Source: Marsupella aquatica (lineage: Eukaryota > Marchantiophyta). Taken from it: a stretch of DNA of 64,000 nt. This document shows, in pieces, positions 49,514-62,673 of the stretch (within the stretch, counting starts at the first letter, position 1; each line of letters begins with the position of its first letter). Under the pieces are notes generated by a model that was given only the letters and a program-made list of their open reading frames with translations, made no database searches and was not told the origin of the DNA. The translations under genes were made by a program, and so were the position numbers. The stretch spans positions 21,700,001 through 21,764,000 of the forward strand of contig OZ316894.1 of the NCBI GenBank assembly GCA_973895155.1, in the 5' to 3' direction.

Positions 49514-50278
49514 TCAGCAGGAGAGTTTCCACCAGCCTACATGAGTAACATACAAAATTGAAGCAACAGCAAATCCAAATGCCACTGCTTCTCTCTGTGC
49601 CAAAATCCGCCTTAACCAAGCTCGAAGATCTGTAACCCATAAAATCTCCCCTCTCCCTCTTCGTGCGGTCTTCAGCCCTGTCAACCCATCAAGACTGTCG
49701 GCATTCCACTTCTGCTGATAGACCTGGAGCTGATTTTTCTCAATTTGCTTCGCGGCGAAATGACCCAGCGTCTCTCGGTCTTCAAACCCGGCAACCCGAT
49801 TGTCGTACTCGGCATTGCTGTCCCCCAATTTCCGCGACGAGAGTCGAGGCACGCCGTACCCGCACGACGTCTGCACCTTGAAAACGTCCAGCACAATCAC
49901 CGCTCTCGCACCCTCCAGACGCATGTTGCTGCTCTTCCCCATCTTTTCCAGCAGGCTCTCAAACTCGGGCTGGTCCCATTCGACCACTCTTCCAGTGCAG
50001 AAGAAGCGGAGGATCCGGGGACTGGCTTCGAACGAGCAGAACATGATCGTGATGCGTCCATTTTCGTAGATGTGGGCGATGGTTTCGGATCCAGAGCCGG
50101 TGGCATCGACGTAGGCGGCTTGGTTCGGCGAGAGGATGGAAATGGAGCTCGCTGGAAGGCCCTTGGGAGAGAGGTTGATGTGCTTGCCTGCGAGTGGGGC
50201 TGATGCAGTGAAGAAGACGGGTTGTTTCATAGCCCATGCTGCGAGCTCCGAGCTGATTGAGTCGTAGAATTGGGGCAT
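49514..50278 (-). CDS. PNPOx-like (FMN-binding split barrel) family protein, intronless
   Basis: A single uninterrupted frame of 254 codons. The start is the ATG of MPQFYDSI, which is where related proteins begin; a TTG seven codons upstream is not used. The N-terminal part reads PVFFTASAPL, HINLSPKGLP, YVDATGSGSETIAHI and GRITIMFCSFEASPRILRFF, the pattern of the pyridoxamine 5'-phosphate oxidase-like family that binds FMN or a related flavin. The C-terminus adds a basic linker and a hydrophobic stretch AVAFGFAVASILYVTHVGW, probably a membrane anchor. The true enzymatic role is unknown; family members are often annotated only by fold. It lies downstream of the VHA-H gene in the same orientation, about 2.5 kb away, with no sign of co-transcription. 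Confidence 0.8.
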   Translation of the reverse strand: MPQFYDSISSELAAWAMKQPVFFTASAPLAGKHINLSPKGLPASSISILSPNQAAYVDATGSGSETIAHIYENGRITIMFCSFEASPRILRFFCTGRVVEWDQPEFESLLEKMGKSSNMRLEGARAVIVLDVFKVQTSCGYGVPRLSSRKLGDSNAEYDNRVAGFEDRETLGHFAAKQIEKNQLQVYQQKWNADSLDGLTGLKTARRGRGEILWVTDLRAWLRRILAQREAVAFGFAVASILYVTHVGWWKLSC

Positions 50279-51785
50279 GATGATCGCCCTCGAATGCAAC
50301 TGTTGCTGGTCCTTCGGGAGAGAGCAGTTTGGGTCATTGATTGACGAGAATCTCGGGAGAGAGGAGAGAGGGCAGAGACAAAGAGAGAAGTCGTGCCTCG
50401 ACTACACATCGAGAAAGGCTGTGGCCATTGATTCATAAACAAAATTAAAGGACTGTTCGGAATAAAAAGGGAGTGGAATGACGAGAGATTCTTTCCTTGG
50501 TGACTACGGTGACGATGAAGTGATGATGGAATGTCGGAGTGGGTGTAAAAGCTAGACCGTGAAAGTTCTTGTCCTCGTTGTACGATAAGCTTTTCAGTAT
50601 AAAGTATACTACCATCTTCACCTGACAGCATTCAGATCTTGACAAATTCTTCTGTCGGACCCTCCTATGGGGTTTATTTTGAGCTTCACTAAACTTTTCA
50701 GTTTGTTGTGGAGTAGGGCGTGATGGGAATTCTCAGGTTCTCTGTCTTCCCCCTGGTCTTCTCCCCAAATTTTGAAGCTGCTATATGGTCAATTCATTTT
50801 TCACATTTTGTTTGAAGCTGCTACACTGCTATATGGTCAATTCACCTTTCACATTTTGTCTTATTTAGATTTTGTGTTCAATATTTTAATTTTAATGTGC
50901 CTAAACTAGGTGAATCATTTGTATTAATTTGATTTTTAATTAACTTTTGGAGCCCTTTTAAAGTATTGGTTCCCCTCAAAAAATTGTAATTTTTACTTTT
51001 CAATCATTCCTTAATGAATTTGTTTTTCTCATGAGAATGAGAGAAATGAATTTAAACAATGTGCACATTTGATGTACTAATTTCCCTCCTGGTTTCATTT
51101 ATGAAATTTATAGTTTTAATTAAGTTAATTGTCATTGCCTAAAAGCAAGTGAAAATGTATGTATGTGCACAACTCTTTAGTATCCTTTGTACTTATTTAG
51201 TCATAATGTGTTTTTCTTTGCATTTGTATTCCCTCTTAATTAACAGATATTAATTTCTTGACATATATTTTACATGTACCTATTTGTTTTATCATAAAAG
51301 AAATCAAATGAATTAGATATCACTACAAGACAAATAAATAAATAAACATGTTCCAAGATGAACAGATGAACATACTATATTGGTCTCTTTATCTTCTGGA
51401 ATCTCCCACTTGGACGCTTTTTGGTCTTTGATAGTGTGATACATAATAAGCACCTTAGTTCACAAGGGGATGAAGAAAATCAAAAATTTATACACTTGTA
51501 CTGTATCTCCCCTGAAAGAAGGCCCAAGTTTTGTATTCAAAATACAGTAGTCCACAAGGGGCCGTTGTACTGGCAAAGTTGGAAAGCAGCAGTCTGTAAT
51601 GCCATCATTATGACACCTACTATTGAAATTTGTTTTGGCAGGAGGTGTCCCACGCCCGCAGTGGGTCACTTAACTGTTAATTAGGAGGGGCTGATTAGTC
51701 CTAGATTAATTGGACCCTGAGAGTTTATTTGCATTAACCTCTCTCTGGCAAGAGAGATGCTTAGTAAACCCCCCTTCTCGAAAAA
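50279..51785. other. AT-rich intergenic region
   Basis: Contains the 5' flank of the PNPOx-like gene (to about 50650) and then strongly AT-rich DNA with a short direct repeat ('ctatatggtcaattca', near 50781 and 50829). No gene is recognised. Confidence 0.5.
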
Positions 51786-52015
51786 GTTTGTTTAATCAAC
51801 TCCCTCTATATTGTTCCCCAATCTGGACTGTTGATGTACCTTTCAATCTCAGATCTGGACCAGTTTGCTTAATCAACTCCCTCTATATTGTTCCCCAATC
51901 TGGACTGTTGATGTACCTTTCAATCTCAGATCTGGACCAGTTTGCTTAATCAACTCCCTCTATATTGTTCTCCAATCTGGACTGTTGATGGACCTTTCAA
52001 TCTCAGATCTGGAAA
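51786..52015. repeat. 77-bp tandem repeat, three copies
   Basis: The unit 'gtttgcttaatcaactccct' through 'tcaatctcagatctggacca' begins near 51786, 51863 and 51940. The units are nearly identical, so the array is recent. Confidence 0.92.
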
Positions 52016-52826
52016 ATTGATAGACCTCAAGTAACAAGTTTCATTTTGGGGGTTGATCAAGCAAATACCTCCTCTCTGGCACTTCGCCCCCATACAAACT
52101 CTCCAACGTCAAGAGAGATTCAACACTCCTGGCAAAAAAATATTGAATCCAGTTTCTCTAAATAGTCTAGAACTGGATCAGCCAGTGCAATGCCTTCACT
52201 CTCTTCCGTAGCATTCATGTGCCACAAAGCTGTCAATGACAATCTCCAGCATCCATAATCCCTCTCGAAAACTAATACAAGAAATCTATGAAGTTTATCA
52301 TCCTATACGGCAAAGTGAAGACCTAAGATTTTTGGAATTTTAATAATTGTTAAGTCGTCATCGAGCTTATCCAGATGGGTGTATAATGTGTGCTGAATGT
52401 GTATAAAGTTCCGAAAGGGATCTACTTCAGTAATGTTTAGAGCATCTTGGACCCGAACATGGAAACGTGCGTCCCAACGATGTGCAGGTTTATGAACAAC
52501 TGTGACGTAAGCGATATTTCAATCGCCTGCAATTGGAGCCAGTGAACTACTCTCGTTTTCTTAAGAGCTTGAAAGCAAGTGAAACGAAGTTCTGAAGTGT
52601 GAAATCTCTGCCCACGTGACTTTATTGATACAAAATAATACCAAACGGACAATACAAGTGTCTCCAACGGACACGGATGTGAGGCTTGGTCTGACTTGGA
52701 CAAGCCAGAACTTGTTCTAATCTAGATTAGAAAGAGCCTTCACGGTTGAGAATAAATTGACAGGAGCCTGTCAATGAATTAGAGATAGTTTACAAGTCAC
52801 CTCTGCTATCGGATATGTCCGTCCAA

Positions 52827-55800
52827 TTACTGCATATAGCTAACATATTTTGCACTCAGAAGGATCTTTTGCACGCATAGCAAGGCTTCCCTTGCTACGT
52901 CTTGGTTGTCATGCGCCATCAGTTGCATCATCCGGTCTTTTGCTTTCAAGTCAGAGATGATCCCACGACCAGAAGGATGGCTCCCAATGAACTGAGAAAT
53001 ATCTTGGCATGCCACAGCTAGAGTCTTTGGATCCCCTGAGTTCTCTAGGATCGAGATCAAAATTCGCAACAGCTGCACAACCATCTCCAAAATTAGGGTG
53101 AAATCCAGAGAGCAACCCATACTTACGTTTCGACTGTAACCAAAAATTCACAAGTTCAATCTCAGGAACACTTCCGAATTCATAGGTTCACATAGTTGTC
53201 ACATGATGAGGTTAGAGGCCATGTGAAATTCCAATGGATCCCAACCTCCCCACGGGGTAGCAATCCTTGCAAGAAAGAGAGAATAGAAGCAGTAGTTTCT
53301 CATTGATATTTGATAAGATATACTTTTCAATACCCCAACGGTTCTCGATGTCACAGGGCACCTTTATGAATCATGGTGAAGAGGATTGTTCCTTGGAACA
53401 CTACAAATTGATCATGTTCAAACTCGGTCACAGTAAATAAGCTTCCGTGGTGTCAAGCAAATTGCACTAGACATACCTGATAGTCGTTTTCTTCAAATTT
53501 CTTATAATTTTCTCGCCAGAAAACAGGATCTTTGTGGACAGGTGTCCAATCAAGGCGCCCGGAGGTAACCTCCAACTTGTACGTATCAAAGGAACTCAAG
53601 TCCTTGACGTTTTCCCTTAACGTGGACTCCAATACATCCAAGGCTTGATTCAAATCCTGCAAGGAAGCCAGAACTGATCACATGCCTGTGACGTTTAAAC
53701 GCACCACGAGATGAACGTGTAACTTATAAGATACACCTTCAAGATTATCGAGTCACAAACTGCACTTATGCACGTATCACTTCTGAAAGAATACTTAAAA
53801 CTACTGTGGCCATTTCTACAGCCGTACCTACCTCGTCATTCCAAGCTTGTAGCCTCAAATTTTGGATGATCTTTGGGAATCCAAGCGCGACCAATTCAGA
53901 CCCAAAGTTCCCCTTCTTCACAAGGTTTTTGATACTCATAAGGGCCACCCTTGCCACCTGGATTGGCCAACAAGCCCACACATGTTATTCAGCTGTCCCA
54001 GCCCTCATGACATTCAGATAGAGACTGGAATAAATGCTCACCAGAAATATAGTTCAACAGCCAGAGATAACAAGATATGGACCTTTTCCTTCGTTGAAGC
54101 CTTCACGACTTCCACGAGTCGGGGGACCACTTTTGCGTCAGTCAATGCCTCAAAAGCTGGGTCATAAAATGTCAAAAGCCATACGCTAAGTGTCGCCTCA
54201 TACAACAGCTGCAAACCACATGAACATGAGAAAACATTTTGAATGTATTTTCATTCCCACAAAGTGTAAAAGATACAAACAATTTAAACAAAGATGCAGA
54301 GCCTCAAAATTAGACGAAGCCATAACCCCTCTACCTGGATATACTGTTGATTGGTTGCAGGTGAAACTAGCTCAGCGAGTGACTTGACACCTCCTGACTT
54401 AACAAACAAGGATCTCACTTCGCGTTCGCGCAATAGAGTAGCCAAAGCGCTCACTGCAGTTGGAGTGGCACGGGTTGGATGGTCTGGATGCTTTAACTGT
54501 AAAACATTTTAAAATTAGAAATTATTCCATGTTGAGTGTTAGGGGTTGCAAAAGGGATCCGGTAACGACTGTTTCAAGGAACCGGTGTGGCTTTTCGGCT
54601 AAAATGGACAAGAAATCTTCCAGAAAATTAAGGTCAAGGTCATGCACCTCGCCACTCAACCATTCTACCAGACCACCCAATATTTTATCAAGTTCACTGA
54701 TTGGCTGCTTTCCATTCCCGTTCATCACACCTGACTGAGGTACTTCACTTGGTCGAGCGCTGCAAAAGACATGCGATGTTAGCTGTACAAATATACACAC
54801 ATCTGCAAAATAACAGGACCTCCTGTGGCACGGGATGAAGGGAAAATACACAATTTGAGTCTTAATTGAGGTTAACACTAATTACCTGATAATTAGAGTG
54901 AGAATCTTGCAACTCGTTTCTTGTATGAACCACTTCTTCTTCGAAAGCAACCTGAAGTAAAAATCAATCTCTACAACTTTTAGGAGATCATCAACTTGGA
55001 AAGACCGGCTAGAAAGTCTCAAGCTGACGGACTGGGAAATCAGAATCCGCACAGAAGTTCGCTAAATAAGAGAGATCAATCACACACGAGAGTATCCAGG
55101 TAGGTATTTCAAGACGAACAGGCACAGCCAAGTGGAAAACTGCGCTTCCATTCTCCATCACAAGTCTAGGGTACAAGAGCTAAATCAACACATGGAACAG
55201 AACCGACACTCAAATCGGCTGGGATGATGTCTTGCCTTAAAAATGTCCCATACACGTCTTCACCTTCGAGAGACTTGTCATGGAACAATCTTGCTCTCTT
55301 AGGGTTGGCTGTACACGGCAATAATTGGATCATCAGCCTCCGACCACGAGTCAATCTTAACAAAACCAAGGACATGATGATGTTCCACTTAGGAACCAGA
55401 GCGGAATTGGTAGAAAGTCGCGCTTTTGAAATCGCCTGTACTCTCTCACTTAAGAGACAAGCATACAAACCGAAGGGAAGGGCTTGAGTTCGTTTCTTCT
55501 ATGGCCAAGGCATTGCTATCTTAGGGTTCGCTGCATAAGTGAATCATGTCAGAACTACCTCAAGGAAACTCCTCCAAAAACCTCCCATCTTAATTTCAAA
55601 GTGATACCTAAAGGATACAAAGGGTGGCCTGAAAGCCCCATTTTCGAAACCTATTATTTTCGACGACAAACGACTTTCAGAAAAACACAAAGATAATCCG
55701 CGTTATTCCGGTCCTTTGATTGCCAAACATCAACTCTCAAAATTAGATTCCCTGCCAGCTGAAGCTGTAATTGACAATATAGCTCCGATTCATACATACC

Positions 55801-56676
55801 TGAGAGCATTTCATCAATCAAAGCTAGAACGTACTCCACGGTGTCTTGCTTGCTAATGTCACGAAGAATTCCCACGAACACTTCCACATACGCAATTCCA
55901 TTCTACAAAGAAGAAGGGACGTCCAAGTAAGTGGAGAGCCTGAGTCTAAGTCCCAATAAGTATTTAAATAAGGGATGGCATGCTGCACATCAAATCCCTC
56001 TATGATTTAACAGAAACACAGCCTGTTACTGCTCCAACCTTTCAAAATGCTCCAATTAGGCGTTAACTCTGTTCTCATTTGCACTCTCATTCGTTCACTA
56101 AGCTGCAACAAATTGCTTTCATCTTCACACATAAGCTGGCCAGGGTTTCATGTAGAACTTTACCGGTGTAAACAAGACTTAAAATTCAGACTTCACTGTC
56201 TTCTACCCTATGACCAGGTAATCCCCAGCATTGAAGATTGTATAGTAATTACAATGGCAACATCCTATGTACCAAAAGCAACAGACACGCCAGAGCATTC
56301 ATAGACAAATGTGTGCAGATGAGTCTGGAGAGCAAGGATGACATTGAACAACTCAGAGACACTCACGTCGTCCAGCAATGACGCTTGCTGTTCGGGTCGT
56401 CTATGGTCGTAGCGCCTGAGTAGCGTCAATCCTTTGCCAGAGATGAGCTTGGCCGTCAAGTAAGTCTCCCATGGAATATCCCGTTTCAAAACCTGATCAG
56501 CCCACGAACAAATCTAGTCATTTCTCGCCCCCAGAATGCCACTACCCCCTCCTTCCGCACGACTCACCCCAAAACCCATCTCCGAAGACAGCAGGACGCT
56601 TTCATTAGGTTTCAGAACCAGGCAGAACAATTCACAGGCGGCGCACCACTTCTCTCGTAAGCTCGGAATCCGCCAT
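52827..56676 (-). CDS. VHA-H: V-type proton ATPase subunit H, 11 exons
   Basis: Inferred exons in transcript order: 56676-56650 (or to 56647), 56492-56367, 55902-55800, 55308-55236, 54951-54886, 54759-54648, 54496-54335, 54208-54083, 53957-53832, 53656-53477, 53072-52827. They join into about 448 codons; the plant protein is about 440. Landmarks: [151 protein letters not shown] and the C-terminal [11 protein letters not shown]. Subunit H is the regulatory armadillo/HEAT-type subunit of the peripheral V1 sector that couples ATP hydrolysis to proton pumping at vacuole and endomembranes. The frame is complete. The intron after exon 4 begins with GC instead of GT. Confidence 0.95.
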
Positions 56677-57309
56677 TGTCCGCACTCAATCTCCTCACGA
56701 TCCGGAAGCGCTTCTTCCCTTCTTCAAGCCTCCGCTACAACTCGTTCTTCAGCTCAGTTGTTTCGTCTTCTCCCCGACCCCCCATCACCTCCCGGCCCAC
56801 ACAACTCCCCCGACCTCCAGCATATCTGGAACACACCACAATTCCCACAAGATTAAAAAGCCAGAGACCCACAGCGCCTGCTCTCTGATCGAGACCCTCT
56901 ACTAACTCAGGCGAGATCGATCTCAAGAGAGCAGAGCCAAAGCAAGGAATTCAACAGAATTGGGCCCAGCAGGAGGGGAAGGATGGGAAGCCCACGAATT
57001 CCTGAACTTACAAGAGTGGAGTCACCACGTACTGCACCCAATGGAGATCCACCAAATGGGCTGGCTGCCAGATCTCAGTACAAAAGCGCTCTGCACCGGA
57101 TCTCACTTGGGGCTTGACATGAGAGGAGAGGGCAAGCAACTCCAAGCAGAGCTCACTCGATGGGCGAAAACCCACGTGGCTCACACCATTCGCCGCAGAA
57201 AAAAACCCCTCAACTCCCTCTAGCCCTTTGCTCAAAGTCGAAGGCAACGTGCTGCACTGTTTACTACGAACACTGAATTCTCACATCGACATCGCACATC
57301 TCACAAGGC
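56677..57309 (-). promoter_or_regulatory. 5' flank of VHA-H
   Basis: Contains the leader and presumably the promoter. Less AT-rich than the DNA further right. Open frames here (57008-57247 minus) have no recognisable domain and no homology to known upstream genes. Confidence 0.35.
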
Positions 57310-58590
57310 CAGAGAGAGACGCCATCTCAGCTTCAGTTGGACAAACGGACTAGAACCAAATTGCATAATGAGCAGTTCTGATTGGTTAAATCTACAATTA
57401 TAATAAGGGATCCCAGATTTTTTTTGTCCTTCTTCCCAATACAAAAGAACTCTTTGGCAGAAAGATCCACAGTCTTAGTATTTGTTTGGCTGTTTTTCCT
57501 GACCATTGATAAAAGAAATGGACTCCCTTGGCGTATATGTGCTTCCTCACACTGCTCCATAAATGCCCTAGCCGGACTCTCTATGGGCCGGCATTCTTTG
57601 TGTCGTGCAACGCACGAGCATAGGGCTCGTTTACTGTACTAGGGCCTCTCAAAGTTCATGTTATTCCTCTGCTTCAGTTCTCTCAAAGTTTCATATTATT
57701 CCTCTGCTTCAGTTGGCAAACAGACTGGAACCAAACTGCAGAATGAGCATTTCTGAGTGGTTACATTTACTATACTAGGGCCCCTCAAAGTTTCATATTA
57801 TTCCTCTGCTTCAGTTGGACAAAAGGACTGGAACCAAATTGTATATTAATGAGAGTTTCTGAGTGGTTACATTCACTATAGGAGGGCATCTCAAAGTTTT
57901 ATATCACATTTACTATACTAGGACATCTCAAAGTTTCATATTATTCCTTTGCTTCAGTTGGACAAAAGGACCTGAACCAAATTGTATATTAATGAGAGTT
58001 TCTGAGTGGTTACATTCACTATACTAGGGCGTCTCAAAGTTTCATATCACATTTACTATACTAGGGCATCTCAAAGTTTCATATTATTCCTCTGCTTCAG
58101 TTGGTCAAAAGGACTGGAACCAAATTGTATAATGAGCATTTTCGAGTGATTACATTTACTATACTAGGGCATCTCAAAGTTTCATTTCACATTTACTATA
58201 CTAGAGCCTCGCAAAGTTTCATATTATTCCTCTGCTTCAGTTGGACAAAAGGACTGGAACCAAATTGTATAATGAGCATTTTTGAGTGATTACATTTACT
58301 ATACTAGGGCATCTCAAAGTTTCATATCACATTTACTATACTAGAGCCTCGCAAAGTTTCATATTATTCCTCTGCTTCAGTTGGACAAAAGGACTGGAAC
58401 CAAATTGTATAATGAGCATTTTTTAGTGATTACATTTACTATACTAGGGCATCTCAAGGTTTCGTATCACATTTACTATACTAGAGCCTTGCAAAGTTTC
58501 ATATTATTCCTCTCCTTCAGTTGGACAAAAGGACTTGAACCAAATTGTATCTTTAATGAGCATTTCTGAGTGGTTACATCTAGCACAGAG
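57310..58590. repeat. Tandem satellite of about 140 bp upstream of VHA-H
   Basis: The landmark 'ttcctctgcttcagttgg' recurs near 57700, 57802, 57947, 58089, 58229, 58369 and 58509. The last four steps are exactly 140 bp. Within each unit are 'ggactggaaccaaattgtat', 'gagtgattacatttac' and 'tatactagggcatctcaaag'. An isolated divergent unit lies at 57315-57400. Open frames across it (58101-58289 and 58381-58569) are repeats of the same non-coding unit. Confidence 0.93.
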
Positions 58591-61497
58591 GAAGTCTCAA
58601 ACGTTCAATGGTAGGGATGATGGCTTTTGGGCATTGCTTTTTCACAGGGTTATAGGGTTAAGTGAAAGGCCTTTTTTCAGTAGCCTCTAAAGTGACTTAT
58701 GGCTACGACATATGATGAGTCTTTATGGCAAAACGTTATGGGTCATGAATTGGTACTCCATAAACTTTTTCTGTTCGTAACCTTAACTACTGAATTGATA
58801 CCCATCAAATTTTGAGGTTTGAGACCACCTAATTGCAACTCTCTCTTTTTTGGTTGAAATATATACTTTGCCACTCCGTCTTTGTCAAGTGTATGTTGTG
58901 TCACTCTTCTTAGTTTAATTATTATTTGCCATAGTTTTCTATTGTTGGTTAAAGCAAAGTAAATTTTAGTTGACTTGAAACAATCTTACTGTGCACACGG
59001 GCCAGGGTTCCCCATTGGAAAGTCTATTGTGTCCTCTACCCTAACTGCAACACACTCTCTCTTGAACCCTCCACATTGGGTTATATCTTTTACTTTGCTC
59101 CTGCCCGCTCCTGGTTGGCTGCCCCACTCCCTCAGCCCCCCCTAGAGAATGGGCCAGACTTGTAAGGTTAAGCTGAGGATGATGACAATAGTTTGATGAT
59201 GAAAGCCGGCAGGATGATGACCGTTGGATCAATCAACCTAGCTAGAGTTAGTTTGCTTAACCAGTAGCAAGAGAAAGGTGGCAACATGGTAGTCAAACTA
59301 AAAAGAGTGGCAAAGTATGGAATTCAACAAAGCAGAGTATTAAATTTAGTAAACCTCACTTTCTGAGTGACACAAAGATCCACAAGGGAGAATTTGTTGA
59401 GCACAGACACTCTGTCAGTTATAAAATCTATACTATAATTTGCAATCAAGACCTACCAATTTGACCAAACTCTACCAATTTGTGGCCAGTTTTGTAAAGT
59501 GAAGCAACAAGCCATAATTTCTCTGGTAACCAATTTTTTTAATATGTAGACTATGCTTGTGAGTGGAGATGAACATGGGGAGTCTCGGTAAAGACAGGTC
59601 AACGGAGACGAAAACACAGGTATTCAGGTTAGGAATGAACCACTCAAGGTAGTGAAATAAAAATATATGTTGATAACCCGGTTGATAAACATGGAATCAT
59701 CTCAATACTATCATAGTTCTAATTTTCTACTAATTCCATAGTTTGCTCTGATGTATTTTCCCAGTCAAATTTTGTGATTGTAAGGGAAAACTATGAATTT
59801 GCTATAATTTTGTCTACCCAAAACAGTTCTTCAATTTCCTGAAGTTTTTCCAATGAAAGCTTTTTCTTCTTGGAAAGAAGTAACGAAAGTTTGAGATTAG
59901 AGCTCACATTGAGGAGATCTCATAGGGAGAGCTTATGTTGAGTGAAGTTGGTGATATGATAGACCATGAGGTTTAAACTTAAGACTCTGATGGAGCCAAG
60001 CACTTTCTAAACACCCAAAAAATGATGTTTCTACATCAGGGAGGTGCTATGTGAGTAAAAACAACGATTTAGAATAGTCCATGTGAGTTGTGAAAGTCCA
60101 TCCAAGCATTTTGTCAAACAGTCTAGTCTACAAGAGCTTTTGAAAAAATGTTAATGTTGCCCCGGACATTTTTTGCTCCTCTTTTGGACATTCTTTGGAT
60201 AATGTTTTTGAAAATTTACATACAAAAATATAGCATAATGCTTTATGAGTCTACTACAGAAATCCATAAGAACCATGTGCAAGTAAACATATGTAGATTT
60301 GAGTGATATTCTCAAAAACAAATTAAAGCCTATGAGGTAAAGAAGATAGCATACACATGTATTAAAAATATATATTCCGTAATTGTATCTTTTACAAAGT
60401 AAGATACATCCATGAAGGTGGAAATAAAAAATAAATTAGAAAAATTTCTTTATAAAATTATTTATATTGAAAATATGCTATTGCACGTGGTATTTCACAG
60501 CATACTTTCAGTTAACCCCCTAGATGAAGAGGGTGTTAGCAAAAAATTTGAAAGAATTCCTTCAGATAGTTTTCCTTTAGGTCTCACTAGGAGCCCTGGT
60601 AACACAATAGAGCCCTCATAACACATGCCAGCCTGGCCTGTGTGTTGTGAAATGCGTGTAACCTTTCAACCACTTTAGTATCAATGCAATCCCACTAACA
60701 CTCTTCCATGTTTACAATCTTGTAAGGAGTGAAAAATGTCAAGCCATGCTTCTAAAGTTTTTTTGCCTCCAATGGAGTGCCCAAGGAGGGATCTACAATA
60801 TTGTCTTGGGTAGGGGGCTGTGTAGCTGGAAGTGGGCAAGCTATAGTATCAACTACCACAACATCTATTCCCCACAAAAGTGGTACATATTTGTCCATTT
60901 AGAAACCAGCTTTTGGAGGGAATCCATGACAACCTTATGATTGATTCTCACAGTTTCTTGGCCATTGGATTATCTGAAAATGGGACAGGCTATAAACTTA
61001 ACCAAATGTATAGGAGTATGTGTGCAATGAATACAATTCACATGGGTAAATATGGTACACAAAGTGCAAGGTATACATATATAGACTACACTTCATCATT
61101 AGTGGATAAGAGGGAATGACAACTAGCGGGAACGATGCAAAACATGACTATTTGTTTTTGAGACAATTCAAAGAAAAACAGTTCCACCTTGTAATTCTAA
61201 AAATAATGGAAAACTGAAAAGTAGCATCTCAAATAAACAAAGTAAGGGGTGGACAGGAGGTATAAGAAAATAATCTTTGGATGGGTTATGATTAATATAG
61301 TCCTCAGATGAAAACTATATTCATAACAAAACAAACATATGATAACATTGTTATTGTCAGTAAGGATAATACTATAGTAACAAAGCATGCTAATCTAGTA
61401 ATAAAAAATACCTCAAGGCTGTGAAAGAAAATTCATAGTGTTTTTGTTGCGATTTTGCTGCAAAGTTTGATTCCACTCTTCTTCTGCGGCCATGCAA
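58591..61497. other. AT-rich intergenic DNA without recognised genes
   Basis: Scattered short frames only. A frame at 60412-60621 has no recognisable domain. No target duplications or terminal repeats that I can define. Confidence 0.45.
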
Positions 61498-61919
61498 CTA
61501 GGTCACGATTGTGTGTATCAACATTCCTTTGAGCTTGTTGAAATGATGACATTGTTTGAATCCATCACCAATAGGTCTGTTCAATGTATATGGATTTGTC
61601 ACACTAGGCCCTCCATACTCATTGAAGATTGTAGCAGCTTGTTGCCATGGTGCATGTGTGTTATCCAAAGATCTACCTTGTACATCATTGTGTTGCTTAA
61701 AAACAACATTTTTGCTTCCCTCCGGATGATGCCCTTGTATGCTAGTGTGTTGTTGAACAAAGTATGATTTTCTTGGATCGACATCATTGTGGACATTCAA
61801 TGATGGATAAACCCAAGATGATTTTGGTTGGGAGGCATTACAAAGTCTGAATACAATGATGCATGATCTTCATCTTCGATTTGAGACTCGTCAATTGTAG
61901 GATACATCTCAAAATCCAT
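61498..61919 (-). pseudogene. Decayed coding fragment, unrecognised
   Basis: Starting at ATG 61919 the minus strand reads MDFEMYPTIDESQIEDED and then PPNQNHLG. A single frameshift near 61800 leads into a second frame of 100 codons with VDPRKSYFVQQH and FNEYGGPSVTNPYTLNRPIG. Joined, this suggests a former protein of about 140 residues. The Asn/His-rich composition recalls accessory proteins of plant DNA transposons, but I cannot name a family. Confidence 0.35.
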
Positions 61920-62262
61920 TTTATTCTCCCAATCACTTGCATCACTTAGCTAAGCTAGTTGTTTCCCTGTTGAGCGGTGGCTGTTTCGCTCCCCGTTGTG
62001 GCGTTTGGGTGTCTCTTGCGCTGGTCTTCTGGGGTTTTGTGGCATGTGTGTGGGCCTTTGGGCTGGTTATTCTCCGTGCCGCTGGTTTTCGCCGCGGTTT
62101 CTTTGAATATCAATGTGCGCATCGTCGCTCCTTTTCTTAAAAATAAAAGAAAAATTACATTCTGCAAGTCGCAATAGGCTGACAAATGATCGAGCAAAGG
62201 ATTTAATGTTTGTAATCACAAACATGAGAGTTGAAAAAGGACTTACAAAAGTTTGAAACCCC

Positions 62263-62673
62263 CATACGTTTATATATAAACGTTATGAGGAAAGAAGAGC
62301 AACAAATGATGGTGTTAGGATATTATCCATAGAGTGTTTTGACAATGAAGGGTATGATGCAACACATGCGGCTCTTGGACAAGAAGATGTCAAAGATTTT
62401 GAGACCATTGATGATGCCGATGAAGCACTGCAAGGATTATCATTAGATAAAGATGGTGACTTCTTGATGCGTATTCCACCGGATCAACTCGGGCCGAGAG
62501 TGGATCAAGATCAGCCAGCATTTCACAGTCATAATGTGAGTCCACTGGCTAAGCCATATTTTAAGAATAGTGGGCCGCACACCCCAGCATCTATGATATC
62601 TATCACAGTTGGACCTGAGTCTCTCATGCACAAGGCGGTAAAATTCAGCACACTCAGTCTCATGTTTCTCTAA
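62263..62673 (+). other. Open frame, unrecognised exon-like segment
   Basis: The frame is open from just after a TGA at about 62255 to the TAA at 62671-62673 and contains FDNEGYDATHAALGQEDV, DDADEALQGLSLDKDGDFL and IPPDQLGPRVDQDQPAF. The acidic, ordered composition is exon-like. No family is recognised and no splice partners are defined. Confidence 0.3.

Noticed and set aside
56960-57250. Pair of opposite frames upstream of VHA-H
   Set aside because: No domain and no splice structure; taken as leader or promoter DNA.
58101-58569. Two similar 62-codon frames
   Set aside because: They are consecutive units of the 140-bp satellite.
61940-62160. Possible short LINE 3' end (GC-rich stretch followed by an A-rich tail)
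   Set aside because: The tail at 62139-62157 is suggestive, but no target duplication or coding match could be shown.
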